In this document: positions 1-8,101 of the stretch, in pieces
Layout: each line of letters opens with the position of its first letter
Numbering within the stretch: position 1 is the stretch's first letter
NCBI GenBank assembly: GCA_017500825.1
Contig: JAFVYB010000058.1
Coordinates: 1 to 64,000 of the forward strand
Direction of reading: 5' to 3'
Length of the DNA: 64,000 nt
DNA from: Myxococcaceae bacterium
GTDB lineage: Bacteria; Myxococcota; Myxococcia; Myxococcales; UBA5297
Program-made: the position numbers and the translations under genes
Notes under the pieces: model-generated
The model's database searches: none
The model's input: only the letters and a program-made list of their open reading frames with translations
What the model was told of the DNA's origin: nothing

Positions 1-333
1 GAAAATACCGGTCATCGCAAGGTGCTTAGGGCGACGGCAGCCTTTTGTCCCGCCCCGAATCCGAGCTAACGCGCAAACGCTAAAAATTAAATCGAGCAAA
101 CGCCGCTCGTCTGAGGGGCGGGTAAGGAAAAAGGGGAGCCGCGAGGGGGGAAACAACCATTGGTTTTTCCCCCTCGTGAATTGAGGACACTATTGGTGGG
201 CCGGACGCGCTCACGGTCCGCGCTTCCCGAGCGGTAAATCGGAGCTCCCATAAAATGTTTTTAAAATAATCCGCGCTTTTCGAACGGTTTCTTGAAATGA
301 TCATTTTCACAAAAACATAAAATCCCCAAAATA
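1..333. other. Non-coding stretch at the left window edge
   Basis: No credible gene is visible on either strand; the short open frames here lack family resemblance and a ribosome binding site. The stretch lies downstream of the minus-strand lipoprotein gene that ends at 334. Its one notable feature is the long inverted repeat at 142-176. The beginning of the window may cut into a neighbouring gene's regulatory region. Confidence 0.6.
142..176. repeat. Long perfect-like inverted repeat (possible terminator)
   Basis: The arms CGAGGGGGGAAA (142-153) and TTTTTCCCCCTCG (164-176) pair, and the central bases AACCATTGGTT are themselves palindromic, so almost the whole 35 bases can fold. It lies about 155 bases downstream of the minus-strand gene ending at 334 and could terminate its transcript, although only a weak T-run follows on the minus strand. 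Its role is uncertain. Confidence 0.45.
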
Positions 334-1587
334 CTACTGGGCCACTTCGATACAGGCATCGCGCACAAACTCACCGCTCTTGCCACTCTCGTCGACAATA
401 AACTTGTCGCTGCCTGCATATGTGCGCGTTTCAGGATCAAAGTCACCAAAAACACCTCCCTCATAGTGACCGCTCGTCTCTGTATCCCAAACCCATTGCC
501 CCGCATCGCAAATCCAGCGGTTGGGGTTATTGATACAGCTCATTGGATTGTCAAAATTATCAGCATAGTTATGACAAATCCACGATTCATGGTCATGAGG
601 TCGACACATGGAAGTCGGCAGTCCGGTATTGCGCCGAATGCGTCCAGCCACTGCCTTAAACACACGTCCGCTGTTTTCTTCGTCGCAATTCATACAATCA
701 TTCAACGCGCCCGTCAGCTCACCCCCCGCGATATGGTGCGGCGCTTCTAAAAGAGCCACACATGTATTCTGGCAAACTTTTCGCGTATATATTGAATTCC
801 AAAACCAAGCCCAGGTGCAGTCCTCGTCAAAACCAATGTCTCGAATACACTGGCGCGCGCGATCTTCGCGCTCACGTTCTGTTCCATCATTGCCGAGCAA
901 GACCATCGCGCATTCGCGCACGAGCACTGTCAATTCAGGTTTTTCCATATAGACGGCGAGATTTTGCATCGTCGAACAAAAACCGCAATTATCCTTATGC
1001 GTGACACGCGCGCCATCTGTTTCAGCAGCAGACCAGCTCTCATATGTCTGAAGCGTGTATTCGCCATTTTCCAATAATTTGAGACCACATACGCGCTCAT
1101 TATTTTCACTGAGTAATGAGGTGACACCGTCATTCTGCGCCGTAGCCTCAATCTCATAAGGCGAGGTCGTGCCATCGGTAATCGCCGAATAATAGTCGCT
1201 ATAGGTGGCACCGCCGACTGAGACACTGTGGCGATAGGGAAACTCGCTTTTATGTGGCGAATTCTCCGCCAAACGCATTGTTTTGATCTTGTCAATTTCA
1301 GCTGTGGTGTAGACGCCGGTGAACACGCCACCCTTGCTTTCATCCTCGATTTCCGGGCGGCATTTTTCGGTCGACAAGCCTGTTCGCGGATAAATCACAC
1401 CATAGAGGACATTTTGTCTCGCGTAATCGAGCTGGTCTTGTGAGGGGGCGTTTTCCGAATTGTTGTCGGCGTTCGCATCGCCTTCATCGTCGTCGACTGC
1501 CGAATTATTCGCGCCACAGGCATACAGACCAGCGCTGAGAAAGGCACAGAGCGCGGCGAAACCAAACCCAAAACGCATTGTTTTCAT
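334..1587 (-). CDS. Cys-rich secreted lipoprotein, unknown function
   Basis: A 417-residue protein with a lipoprotein signal peptide: basic start, hydrophobic core and lipobox LYAC with the lipidated Cys at residue 24. An Asp/Asn-rich acidic spacer follows, typical of exported lipoproteins. About 16 further cysteines are spread over the mature part, several as CxxC or CxxxC pairs (CGFC, CQNTC, CMNC), which suggests a disulfide-bonded extracytoplasmic domain. The start is supported by an AGGAG ribosome binding site 6-7 bases upstream of the ATG. I recognise no family. It stands alone, and its sequence is less GC-rich than the metabolic genes further right. The prediction of a secreted lipoprotein is firm; the function is unknown. 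Confidence 0.8.
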   Translation of the reverse strand: MKTMRFGFGFAALCAFLSAGLYACGANNSAVDDDEGDANADNNSENAPSQDQLDYARQNVLYGVIYPRTGLSTEKCRPEIEDESKGGVFTGVYTTAEIDKIKTMRLAENSPHKSEFPYRHSVSVGGATYSDYYSAITDGTTSPYEIEATAQNDGVTSLLSENNERVCGLKLLENGEYTLQTYESWSAAETDGARVTHKDNCGFCSTMQNLAVYMEKPELTVLVRECAMVLLGNDGTEREREDRARQCIRDIGFDEDCTWAWFWNSIYTRKVCQNTCVALLEAPHHIAGGELTGALNDCMNCDEENSGRVFKAVAGRIRRNTGLPTSMCRPHDHESWICHNYADNFDNPMSCINNPNRWICDAGQWVWDTETSGHYEGGVFGDFDPETRTYAGSDKFIVDESGKSGEFVRDACIEVAQ

Positions 1588-2108
1588 GACATTCTCCTGG
1601 GATTAAGGGAACGAGGGAGCGTTTTGCTCGAATGAAGCCGCTGCTCTTTGCAGGCGAACACTTAAAAGCGCAACTTTTTTCTTGTTTCAGTCCCATGAAT
1701 GCATAAACAATAGATATAGTTCGAATCGACCCATTTCATGAACTAAATCGACCGATACTTTTAAAACACAAACACCAGAGGACCTTATATAAAACGCAAT
1801 CAGATCAAAAAATCCAATTCAGAAACAAACTTCAAAACAAACATCCACACCGTGGCTCAACCCGACAGAACATACTTCCCCAATAAAGTTCTCCACTATG
1901 CGTCCGTCGTTCCATAAATCATTAAATTCCTCTGTTGAAACGATTTATCTGACAACTGGAAAGACAGCGGGCTAACTTCATTCGCCAAACAGTCTCATCT
2001 GACGCAAAACTGACCAGAAAAAACTTAGTCAACCCAAAAACATCTCCCCAATAAAGAACGCACAACAAACATAAAAAATAAAAAACATCAATCATAACAA
2101 CTCAAACG
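1588..2108. other. AT-rich intergenic region without genes
   Basis: About 520 bases, visibly AT-rich, between the lipoprotein gene and the tRNA terminator. Stops occur in all frames and no tRNA-like fold was found. The part next to 1588 must carry the promoter of the lipoprotein gene, but no convincing -35/-10 pair was seen. Confidence 0.6.
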
Positions 2109-2141
2109 AAAAACCCCGGTCGGAGTCGAACTCCACCGGGG
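2109..2141 (-). terminator. Rho-independent terminator of the tRNA operon
   Basis: Read on the minus strand, CCCCGGT pairs with ACCGGGG around an inner GGAGT/ACTCC stem, followed by five Ts. It lies about 50 bases downstream of the last tRNA-Gly gene and fits as the end of that operon. Confidence 0.85.
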
Positions 2142-2191
2142 CTAAAAATCTCTTGTCGCAGCAGACCGAGATCAAAAATTAATTTTTAATG

Positions 2192-2264
2192 AGCGGGAAA
2201 CGGGGGTCGAACCCGCGACATTCAGCTTGGAAGGCTGACGCTCTACCATCTGAGCTATTCCCGC
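2192..2264 (-). tRNA. tRNA-Gly (anticodon UCC)
   Basis: A 73-nt cloverleaf: acceptor GCGGGAA/TTCCCGC, D-stem GCTC/GAGC, anticodon stem TCAGC/GCTGA with loop CTTCCAA, T-loop TTCGACC and discriminator U. The 3' CCA is not encoded. It differs from the neighbouring tRNA-Gly(CCC) at four positions (32, 34 and two in the T-loop), so the two are duplicates. Confidence 0.96.
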
Positions 2265-2320
2265 CTAATGCCCTGGCAACATTCAATAGAATCGCAAAAC
2301 AATCTTCATTTACCGCGATG

Positions 2321-2393
<73 letters not shown>

Positions 2394-2428
2394 TTAATTC
2401 GCCGTGACCGCGATTTCTACTGTTTGTG

Positions 2429-2510
2429 TGGACGGGGGTGGATTCGAACCACCGAAGTCATCGACGACAGATTTACAGTCTGTTCCCTTTGGCCACTCGG
2501 GAACCCGTCC
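2429..2510 (-). tRNA. tRNA-Tyr (anticodon GUA)
   Basis: An 82-nt class II tRNA: acceptor GGACGGG/CCCGTCC, anticodon loop CTGTAAA, a long variable arm and T-arm GGTGG/CCACC with loop TTCGAAT. Discriminator A, CCA not encoded. It is the second gene of the operon, a common position next to tRNA-Thr(UGU). Confidence 0.96.
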
Positions 2511-2531
2511 TTGATTACTGCTAAAGAGCAA

Positions 2532-2604
2532 AGCCGGCGGCGGGAATCGAACCCACGACCCTCTGTTTACAAGACAGACGCTCTACCTGCTGAGCTACGC
2601 CGAC
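2532..2604 (-). tRNA. tRNA-Thr (anticodon UGU)
   Basis: A 73-nt cloverleaf: acceptor GTCGGCG/CGCCGGC with one G-U pair, D-stem GCTC/GAGC, anticodon stem TCTGT/ACAGA with loop CTTGTAA, T-loop TTCGATT, discriminator U. CCA is not encoded. It is the first gene of the operon, about 40 bases from the promoter at 2644-2672. Confidence 0.95.
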
Positions 2605-2643
2605 GGCACAAAAAACTTTCGGTCGCTGCCGAAAGCGCGGCGC

Positions 2644-2672
2644 CTTTTAGTGATCTCGCACTTGGCTGTCAA
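2644..2672 (-). promoter_or_regulatory. Sigma70-type promoter of the tRNA operon
   Basis: On the minus strand, TTGACA (2672-2667), a 17-base spacer and TAAAAG (2649-2644) stand upstream of tRNA-Thr. The -35 box is a perfect consensus; the -10 box has the TANAG form seen repeatedly in this window. Confidence 0.8.
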
Positions 2673-2779
2673 TCAATTTTTCCGCACTTTTTCGCTTTTT
2701 TTTAGGAGGGAGGCTTTAGGAGGGCAGAGGAACGTGAGACGACGCGCGCTCCTCCCCAGACGACCTCTCAGCGCATCGT

Positions 2780-3505
2780 TCAGCCAAGGCCACCGTTGAT
2801 GCCGAGCACCTGTCCTGTGATGTAGCCAGCCTCTTCGCTCGCGAGAAAAGCGACGAGCGCGGCAACTTCCTCCGGCCTGCCCAAACGGCGCATGGGGACG
2901 CGTTCGAGGATTTTGTCGATGGGCGCGTCCTGAATCATTTCGGTCTCGATCAGACCGGGGGCCACTGCGTTGACCGTGATGTTGCGGCGCGCCACTTCGA
3001 GCGCCAGTGCCTTGGTCGCGCCGATGAGGCCTGCCTTGGCCGCCGAGTAGTTCACCTGGCCGCGGTTGCCTGCCACGCCAGAATACGAGGCGATGTTGAC
3101 GATGCGCCCGAAGCGCTGCCGCACCATGGGCATCAGCAGGGGACGCGTCACGTTGTAGAAGCCGTCGAGTGTGGTCCGCGTCACTGTCTCCCACTCGTCC
3201 TGCTTCATCACGGGAAAGCTGTTGTCGCGCGCGATGCCCGCGTTGTTGACCACGATACCGATCGGGCCCTTGCCGTCTTCGAGGAGGGTGTTCATGGCCG
3301 CCGCGCTCGCATCCGCGTCAGCCACATCAAAAGGGCAGAGCGTCACCTCTACGCCCAAGGCCTCGATACGCGCGCGAACCTCCTCTGCAGCGGCCTGATT
3401 GCTGCGGAAATTCAGGATGATGGGATGACCGGCCTGGGCCAACCTCAGCGCGATGGCCGCACCAATGCCGCGGCTGCCGCCCGTGACGAATGCTCTCGTC
3501 TTCAT
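2780..3505 (-). CDS. FabG-like 3-oxoacyl-ACP reductase (SDR)
   Basis: A 241-residue short-chain dehydrogenase/reductase, predicted to reduce 3-oxoacyl-ACP with NADPH in the cytoplasm. Visible features are the nucleotide loop TGGSRGIG (8-15), NNAG (87-90), catalytic Ser140, Tyr153 and Lys157, and a C-terminal GGLG. The usual tetrad Asn, in the place of N in 'NLxG', appears to be Thr112 here. The ATG has an AAAGGA site upstream. It is the last gene of a three-gene minus-strand unit with a dehydratase and a ketosynthase-like gene, which resembles the reductase of aryl-polyene clusters more than housekeeping fabG. No acyl carrier protein gene is nearby, so the fatty-acyl substrate is an inference. 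Confidence 0.88.
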   Translation of the reverse strand: MKTRAFVTGGSRGIGAAIALRLAQAGHPIILNFRSNQAAAEEVRARIEALGVEVTLCPFDVADADASAAAMNTLLEDGKGPIGIVVNNAGIARDNSFPVMKQDEWETVTRTTLDGFYNVTRPLLMPMVRQRFGRIVNIASYSGVAGNRGQVNYSAAKAGLIGATKALALEVARRNITVNAVAPGLIETEMIQDAPIDKILERVPMRRLGRPEEVAALVAFLASEEAGYITGQVLGINGGLG

Positions 3506-3567
3506 GATGGATTCCTTTCGGTTGGTAAGTTTTGGGGCGCCTGTTCAAAGGGACGCGGGCGCAGGTG

Positions 3568-4011
3568 TCACCCGCGGCCCGGCAGGACATGTTCCCGATT
3601 GCAAAAGACGTTCAGAGTGGCGCTGGCCACGACCTCGCCACCGCGACGGACAGCGCACTGAAAGACGCCGAGCTCGTCCTCGCCAAAGAGGCGCTCGACA
3701 TCGACCAAGAGCTCGTCGCCAACGCTGAAGTGATCGACGCCGAGCTCAAGCGTGCGCGTCCCGAGGAGGTAGCCGACCTGAATGGGGTGCTTTCTCGCGT
3801 GGGCGATGACGCCGGTAAGCAGCCCGATCGACTGGGCCATGTATTCGATGGCCACGAGCGCCGACACGCGACCGTCTTCAACGAGAGGTGAGTCCTCGCG
3901 GAGGATGACGCGACCGGTGGCCTTCTCGCCGCTGAAGGAGATGAGCTCGTCAAGAAGGATCATCGGGGCAGAGTGCGGCAAGAGCACTGCGGGCGGGGGA
4001 AATGCGCTCAT
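3568..4011 (-). CDS. ApeP/FabZ-like 3-hydroxyacyl-ACP dehydratase
   Basis: A 147-residue single hotdog-fold protein. The segment LLPHSAPMILLDEL holds His13 in the position of the FabZ/ApeP catalytic His, and Glu56 sits in IEYMAQS like the FabZ catalytic Glu. The length matches single-domain ApeP-type dehydratases. Its start codon overlaps the stop of the upstream ketosynthase-like gene (ATGA), showing translational coupling, and the FabG-like gene follows. Together they could carry out condensation-related, dehydration and reduction steps of an acyl or polyene chain. The family call is strong; assignment to an aryl-polyene-type pathway rests on the gene order. Confidence 0.82.
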   Translation of the reverse strand: MSAFPPPAVLLPHSAPMILLDELISFSGEKATGRVILREDSPLVEDGRVSALVAIEYMAQSIGLLTGVIAHARKHPIQVGYLLGTRTLELGVDHFSVGDELLVDVERLFGEDELGVFQCAVRRGGEVVASATLNVFCNREHVLPGRG

Positions 4012-4802
4012 GGGTTGTCGCCTCCTGGTTCGTTTGCGGAGCTGTCATCGTCGGGCAGCTCATGAAGGTGATGGAGGAAAGCAAGCGCCGCGATCAGGGG
4101 GTGACCGAAGAAGGGGCGCAGGGGCCCGGGCAAGTCGTCGGCACGCGCGGCGTCGCGGTGACGGGCGCAGGTGGCGGCGATGGTGTCGAGTGAAAGGCGG
4201 CGCGGCTGAATTGGCAGTTCGGGATCGATCGCGGCGTCGGCTGCGAGATGGAAAGCCACAGCGAGCAGCGGCCAGTGGGGACTCGGCGCAAAGGGCGCGG
4301 GCGGCGGCTCGTCAAGGCAGACGAGCAGGAGATCTCCGCCGTGCGTGGCCAGATAGGCGGCCGCCTCGACAAAACCCATGGTCACAGTCTCGGGGCCAGC
4401 GGCGATGGCCGTTGAAAAAGACTTGTTGCCAAGCGCGATCGAGGCCGTTCCGGAGGCGGTGTTGTGGACGCTGTTATGAAAGCGCGTGGGCGAAGGCATG
4501 CCGTCGCCGCGCATCATCTCGAGAAGGGCGATCGTGTTGTCGATCTCCCCATAGGCCGAGGCCCAGATGGTGGGAGAGGTGGCGAGATTGGCCCCCCCCA
4601 TGCGCGCGGCTTCGCTCAAAGCTTCAACGCCGGCGCGTGTGAGCAGGCTGGAACGGCGACGCAGCGTGGCGGGCAGACAGGTGGCTGGTGGCGTTTTGAC
4701 CTCGGGATCAGGCGCTTCGCCACAGAGAAAGGCGCCGACGCCTGAAAAGCCGGGCGACCACAGCCCAAGGCCCTTGAGGAGGAGCGGCGGGGGATTCGTC
4801 AT
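4008..4802 (-). CDS. Beta-ketoacyl synthase-like protein (N-terminal type)
   Basis: A 264-residue protein resembling the 'ketoacyl-synt_2' family of half-length ketosynthase-like proteins found in aryl-polyene-type clusters. The segment FHNSVHNTASGTASI corresponds to the nucleophile region of ketosynthases, but the TACS-type Cys is replaced by Ser (TASG). The C-terminal ketosynthase half with its two His residues is missing. It is therefore probably a non-condensing partner such as a chain-length factor. The ATG at 4802 follows an AGGGAG site; an in-frame TTG lies one codon earlier. It is the first gene of the trio, downstream of the promoter at 4857-4885. No full-length ketosynthase is encoded in the window. 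Confidence 0.75.
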   Translation of the reverse strand: MTNPPPLLLKGLGLWSPGFSGVGAFLCGEAPDPEVKTPPATCLPATLRRRSSLLTRAGVEALSEAARMGGANLATSPTIWASAYGEIDNTIALLEMMRGDGMPSPTRFHNSVHNTASGTASIALGNKSFSTAIAAGPETVTMGFVEAAAYLATHGGDLLLVCLDEPPPAPFAPSPHWPLLAVAFHLAADAAIDPELPIQPRRLSLDTIAATCARHRDAARADDLPGPLRPFFGHPLIAALAFLHHLHELPDDDSSANEPGGDNP

Positions 4803-4856
4803 CAAGGGACACTCCCTAATTGGGCGCGCGCGGGCCCTGTCGAAAAAGGGGCGCGG

Positions 4857-4885
4857 CTCTTAGTCGTCGAGCCTGACCGCGTCAA
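4857..4885 (-). promoter_or_regulatory. Promoter of the ketosynthase/dehydratase/reductase operon
   Basis: On the minus strand TTGACG (4885-4880), a 17-base spacer and TAAGAG (4862-4857) lie about 55 bases upstream of the ATG at 4802. The spacing is ideal. Confidence 0.65.
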
Positions 4886-5040
4886 TGGCGACCAGAGATG
4901 CCTCGACTGGCTGTCCGCCCATTCAGCGAGCACAGCTTTTCGATGCAAAAAAAGCCGGGCGTGAATTGCTCCTTGCCCTAGAGTCTTCCGCCTTTCCCGT
5001 GTCGGACACTCAACATCCGACGCATTCCCCGAGGCAAAAC

Positions 5041-6360
5041 ATGGCCAAAAACTTCGTCCTGGACACCAACGTCCTGCTTCACGACCCGCAGGCGCTCTTC
5101 GCATTTGGCGACAACACCGTGATCATCCCGATCTACGTCATTGAGGAGATCGACACGTTCAAGAAGGACCTGAATGAGCTGGGCCGCAACGCCCGCCAGG
5201 TGGCGCGCTATCTCGACAGCTTCCGCGCCCAGGGGAGTCTTGGAGACGGTGTGAAGCTGCCCAACGGCGGCGTGCTCAAGGTGGCATTCACCAAGCGCAC
5301 CATCCCGCCCGAAATGCTCAGCGTGCACTCGATGGACAACAAGATCATGGCCGTGGCGCTGGAGGCGCGCGACTCGCATCCCAACATGCCGGCCATCTTC
5401 GTCACCAAGGACGCCAACCTGCGCATCCGCGCCGACGCGCTGGGGCTGACCTCGGTGGACTTTGAGGGTGATGAAAAGATCGCCGTCGACGACCTCTACA
5501 CGGGCTACGCCGAGGTCATGGTCTCAGGCGAGCTCATCAACGCCTTTTACGAAAAGGGCGAATGCGAGCTGGAACTCGAAGGCCACGCGCCCAACCAGTT
5601 CCTCATCCTCAAAAATGAAGCCAATCCCTCGCAGACAGCGCTCGCCAAGTTCGCGCCCGGCAAGGGACCAAACAAGATCGCGCCGGTCGCCCGTCTCAAG
5701 GACGGCGTCTGGGGCATCCGCCCGCGCAACATGGAGCAAAGCTTCGCGCTCGACGTGCTGCTCAACGACGACATCAAGCTGGTGACGCTCGTCGGCAAGG
5801 CTGGCACTGGCAAAACGCTGCTCGCCATCGCCGGTGGTCTGCAGCGCACCATGGAGGCGCAGGTCTTCAGCAAGCTGCTCGTCTCGCGCCCCATCTTCCC
5901 GCTCGGCAAGGACATCGGCTTTTTGCCCGGCGACGTGGAGCAGAAGCTCAATCCGTGGATGCAGCCCATCTTCGACAACGTCGAATTCCTGATGAACCTC
6001 TCACGCGCCGACAAGAAACGCGGGCGCGGCTACCACGAACTCATCGACCTCGGCGTGTTGGCCATCGAGCCTCTGACCTACATTCGCGGTCGCTCCATCC
6101 CGAACCAGTTCATCATCGTGGACGAAGCGCAGAACCTCACGCCTCACGAGGTCAAGACGATCATCACGCGCGCTGGCGACAACACGAAGATCATCCTCAC
6201 CGGCGACCCATACCAAATCGACAACCCCTATCTGGACTCGATGAACAACGGCCTGATCCACGTGCTCAACCGCTTCCGTAACGAGAAGATCGCCGGGCAC
6301 GTCACCCTGACAAAGGGCGAGCGCAGCCTGTTGGCCGAATGCGCCTCCAACGTCCTCTGA
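5041..6360 (+). CDS. phoH: PhoH-family ATPase with N-terminal PIN domain
   Basis: A 439-residue protein. The N-terminal PIN-type ribonuclease domain starts with FVLDTNVLLHD and spans roughly residues 4-145. The C-terminal PhoH ATPase domain carries Walker A GKAGTGKT near residue 253, Walker B IIVDEAQNL and the sensor-like ILTGDPYQID. The layout is that of the YlaK/PhoH2 family, proposed to be RNA helicase/ribonucleases, perhaps in RNA turnover. I place the start at MAKNF (5041), because that is where PIN homology begins; the frame is open upstream, but those 52 residues look non-coding. A strong terminator follows immediately, so it is a single-gene unit. A TAGAGT box lies near 5000 without a clear -35 box. 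Confidence 0.93.
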   Translation: MAKNFVLDTNVLLHDPQALFAFGDNTVIIPIYVIEEIDTFKKDLNELGRNARQVARYLDSFRAQGSLGDGVKLPNGGVLKVAFTKRTIPPEMLSVHSMDNKIMAVALEARDSHPNMPAIFVTKDANLRIRADALGLTSVDFEGDEKIAVDDLYTGYAEVMVSGELINAFYEKGECELELEGHAPNQFLILKNEANPSQTALAKFAPGKGPNKIAPVARLKDGVWGIRPRNMEQSFALDVLLNDDIKLVTLVGKAGTGKTLLAIAGGLQRTMEAQVFSKLLVSRPIFPLGKDIGFLPGDVEQKLNPWMQPIFDNVEFLMNLSRADKKRGRGYHELIDLGVLAIEPLTYIRGRSIPNQFIIVDEAQNLTPHEVKTIITRAGDNTKIILTGDPYQIDNPYLDSMNNGLIHVLNRFRNEKIAGHVTLTKGERSLLAECASNVL

Positions 6361-6385
6361 GCGCGCCCTCTCAACTCATCCGCGA

Positions 6386-6421
6386 CGCGTCCGACCCCTC
6401 TTGGTCGGGCGCGTTTTTTTT
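6386..6421 (+). terminator. Rho-independent terminator after phoH
   Basis: An 11-bp stem, CGCGTCCGACC/GGTCGGGCGCG, with a 6-base loop is followed by eight Ts, 25 bases after the phoH stop. Confidence 0.93.
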
Positions 6422-6474
6422 GGGGGAGGGGACACACGCCATCCAGAGGCACAGTCAGTGCGCCGCGGCTTGCA

Positions 6475-7179
6475 TCACGGGCGCTTCGCTCCCTCGCCAG
6501 CGCCAACGCCCGACGCCATTGGCGCGGACGCCTCCCCTGCCCCGCCCTGTTCCCCAGTCGCTTTGGCCAACACCGCTGCGCGGCGCGCATACTCGGCGAG
6601 CACCTTGGGCACGTAGAACTCGGTCTCGCCATTGACCGGAACGCGGTTGCCCACATTGCCCGGACCGGCGTTGTAGGCGGCGAGCGCCAGCGAGAGGTCT
6701 TTGAATCGGGCGATCTGTCGCGCCAGGTAACGCGCGCTGCCGTCGATGGCCTCAACCGGGTCAAAGGGATCGCGGACGCCCATCATCCTGGCTGTGGCTG
6801 GCATCAGCTGGCCCGGTCCCATGGCGCCCGCGCGCGAGATGCGGTGAACGCGACTGCCCGACTCGATGTGGATCAGCGCCGCCAAAAGGCCGCGAGGCAG
6901 ATGATGGCGCGCCTCTGCCTGGGCGACGATCTCGTCGAGACGATCGGGGTGACCGCGCTGAAGGCAGGTGGGCAGATGACGCGCGTAGGCCTGGAGCGCG
7001 GCCCACTTCTCCTTCAAAAAATACGGCGAGAGCGGAAAGACGGGCGTCTGGCCAACGAGGGAGACGGCACCGTTGAGCGAGGCGATGGGGCCGAGCGTGA
7101 GAACGACGAGGAGCGCGACCAGCTTGAATTTCGCGCTGCGGCGCCTTTTGGCGCGGGATTTCGAGCGACGCTTGGCCAT
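6475..7179 (-). CDS. Lytic transglycosylase (SLT domain), membrane-anchored
   Basis: A 234-residue protein with a very basic N-terminus (KRRSKSRAKRRR), one hydrophobic segment at about residues 18-38, then an SLT/GEWL-type catalytic domain. Visible motifs are HIESGS, which includes the catalytic Glu, GAMGPGQLMP and LALAAYNAGPG. These enzymes cleave peptidoglycan to 1,6-anhydro muropeptides in the periplasm. The tail is Ala/Gly-rich and probably disordered. I chose the ATG at 7179 because the earlier in-frame start would overlap the upstream phosphoribosyltransferase gene and would add a non-homologous extension before the basic segment. It follows that gene on the same strand with about an 80-base gap. 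Confidence 0.9.
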   Translation of the reverse strand: MAKRRSKSRAKRRRSAKFKLVALLVVLTLGPIASLNGAVSLVGQTPVFPLSPYFLKEKWAALQAYARHLPTCLQRGHPDRLDEIVAQAEARHHLPRGLLAALIHIESGSRVHRISRAGAMGPGQLMPATARMMGVRDPFDPVEAIDGSARYLARQIARFKDLSLALAAYNAGPGNVGNRVPVNGETEFYVPKVLAEYARRAAVLAKATGEQGGAGEASAPMASGVGAGEGAKRP

Positions 7180-7258
7180 GGGGAGGCCCTCTTTGGCAGA
7201 GAAGGCCGTCGAAGAGCGCAAAAACTTTCGCCAAACGCGATGGCGCCAGTCGACGCGT

Positions 7259-7954
7259 TCACACCTCGCCGGAATCCTCGTTTTCATCGGTCGAGGGCGA
7301 TCGATGCGACTCCTCGAAGCGAAATTGCCTCAGGGCGCGGGCCGCCTCCTCGTCCTCCAACGCTCGCTCCGCCGCGCAATCTGGCCCCGACGCGTCGCAC
7401 GCCACATCGCCGGGAGAAGCGATTGTGTAGACGGCGCTCGTCAGCGGGCTCAGGGCAAAGAAGATCTCGTTCGACAGCGTGGGCGCGGCAAAGAGCAGAC
7501 GACGGGGCATCATGCGGCGGGCAGAGGCCAGTGCGACGCGCGCGGTGGGGAGCGTTGAGAGGCCGTCGCTGACGAGGATGATCGTGCGCGCGTAGAGATC
7601 CGGCAGAGGGCTGCCGCTGCGATACAGGCCAATGCGGCGCTCAATCTGGAGCAAGGCGCGGTCGGTGCAGAGATCGAGGGCGCTCTCCGAGACCTGCTGT
7701 TCGCGCACGGCCACAAGGTCGAGGAAAAAATCGCCGCGCTCGGACATGGCGCCAATCGCCATCTTTCGACCGCCCAAGAGGCACAGCTCGCTCGTGATCA
7801 ACACTTCCAAGGGCAAATCGAGCCGTCGGGCGAGCTCGATGCCGAGGGGAACGCCGCGAGGCACCAGCGCCAAAAGACTCGCCGTCTCATCGCGAAACGG
7901 CGCCAGCACGCTGGCCAGCTTTGCCCCTGCCTCGGTCCGCGGATTGAGTGACAT
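7259..7954 (-). CDS. Phosphoribosyltransferase-fold protein with altered PRPP loop
   Basis: A 231-residue protein with a type I phosphoribosyltransferase-like layout: an N-terminal PRGVPLGIELARRL segment, a central ERRIGLYRSGSPLPDL segment, then the PRPP-loop region IILVSDGLSTLPTA. The canonical loop is V(L/I)VDDGxxTG; here the first Asp is Ser and the Thr-Gly end is lost. It resembles the stand-alone 'putative phosphoribosyltransferase' group often annotated next to hydrolases. Enzyme activity is doubtful. The ATG has an AGGAG site about 9 bases upstream. It lies between the PP-loop gene and the transglycosylase on the same strand; no pathway is implied by them. Confidence 0.72.
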   Translation of the reverse strand: MSLNPRTEAGAKLASVLAPFRDETASLLALVPRGVPLGIELARRLDLPLEVLITSELCLLGGRKMAIGAMSERGDFFLDLVAVREQQVSESALDLCTDRALLQIERRIGLYRSGSPLPDLYARTIILVSDGLSTLPTARVALASARRMMPRRLLFAAPTLSNEIFFALSPLTSAVYTIASPGDVACDASGPDCAAERALEDEEAARALRQFRFEESHRSPSTDENEDSGEV

Positions 7955-8101
7955 CGCGACGCGCTCCTGAGTGCCACGCCCGCGGGAACTCCGCCGACGG
8001 CCCGGCGCTGCCTGAGGCGATCAACGTGGCGACGCGCGCGCGCTTTGGACAGCCCCAGCCTGGTCTTCCCCGACTCGGCTCCCCTGCCCTTCCCTCCCGA
8101 C

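Noticed and set aside
2109-2141. T-arm-like GGAGTTCGACTCC in the tRNA terminator, as a tRNA remnant
   Set aside because: The stem is symmetrical but a real T-arm needs a 5-bp stem with a 7-base loop, and the pairs do not match that layout. No acceptor or anticodon arm is present, so it is an ordinary terminator hairpin.
3568-4011. The open plus-strand frames across the FabG/dehydratase genes (3532-4642)
   Set aside because: They are shadows of the minus-strand genes, rich in Arg/Ala/Pro without motifs or a ribosome binding site.
4885-5040. N-terminal extension of PhoH by 52 residues
   Set aside because: The frame is open, but the sequence has no PIN homology and overlaps the divergent promoter region; the PIN fold begins at MAKNF.
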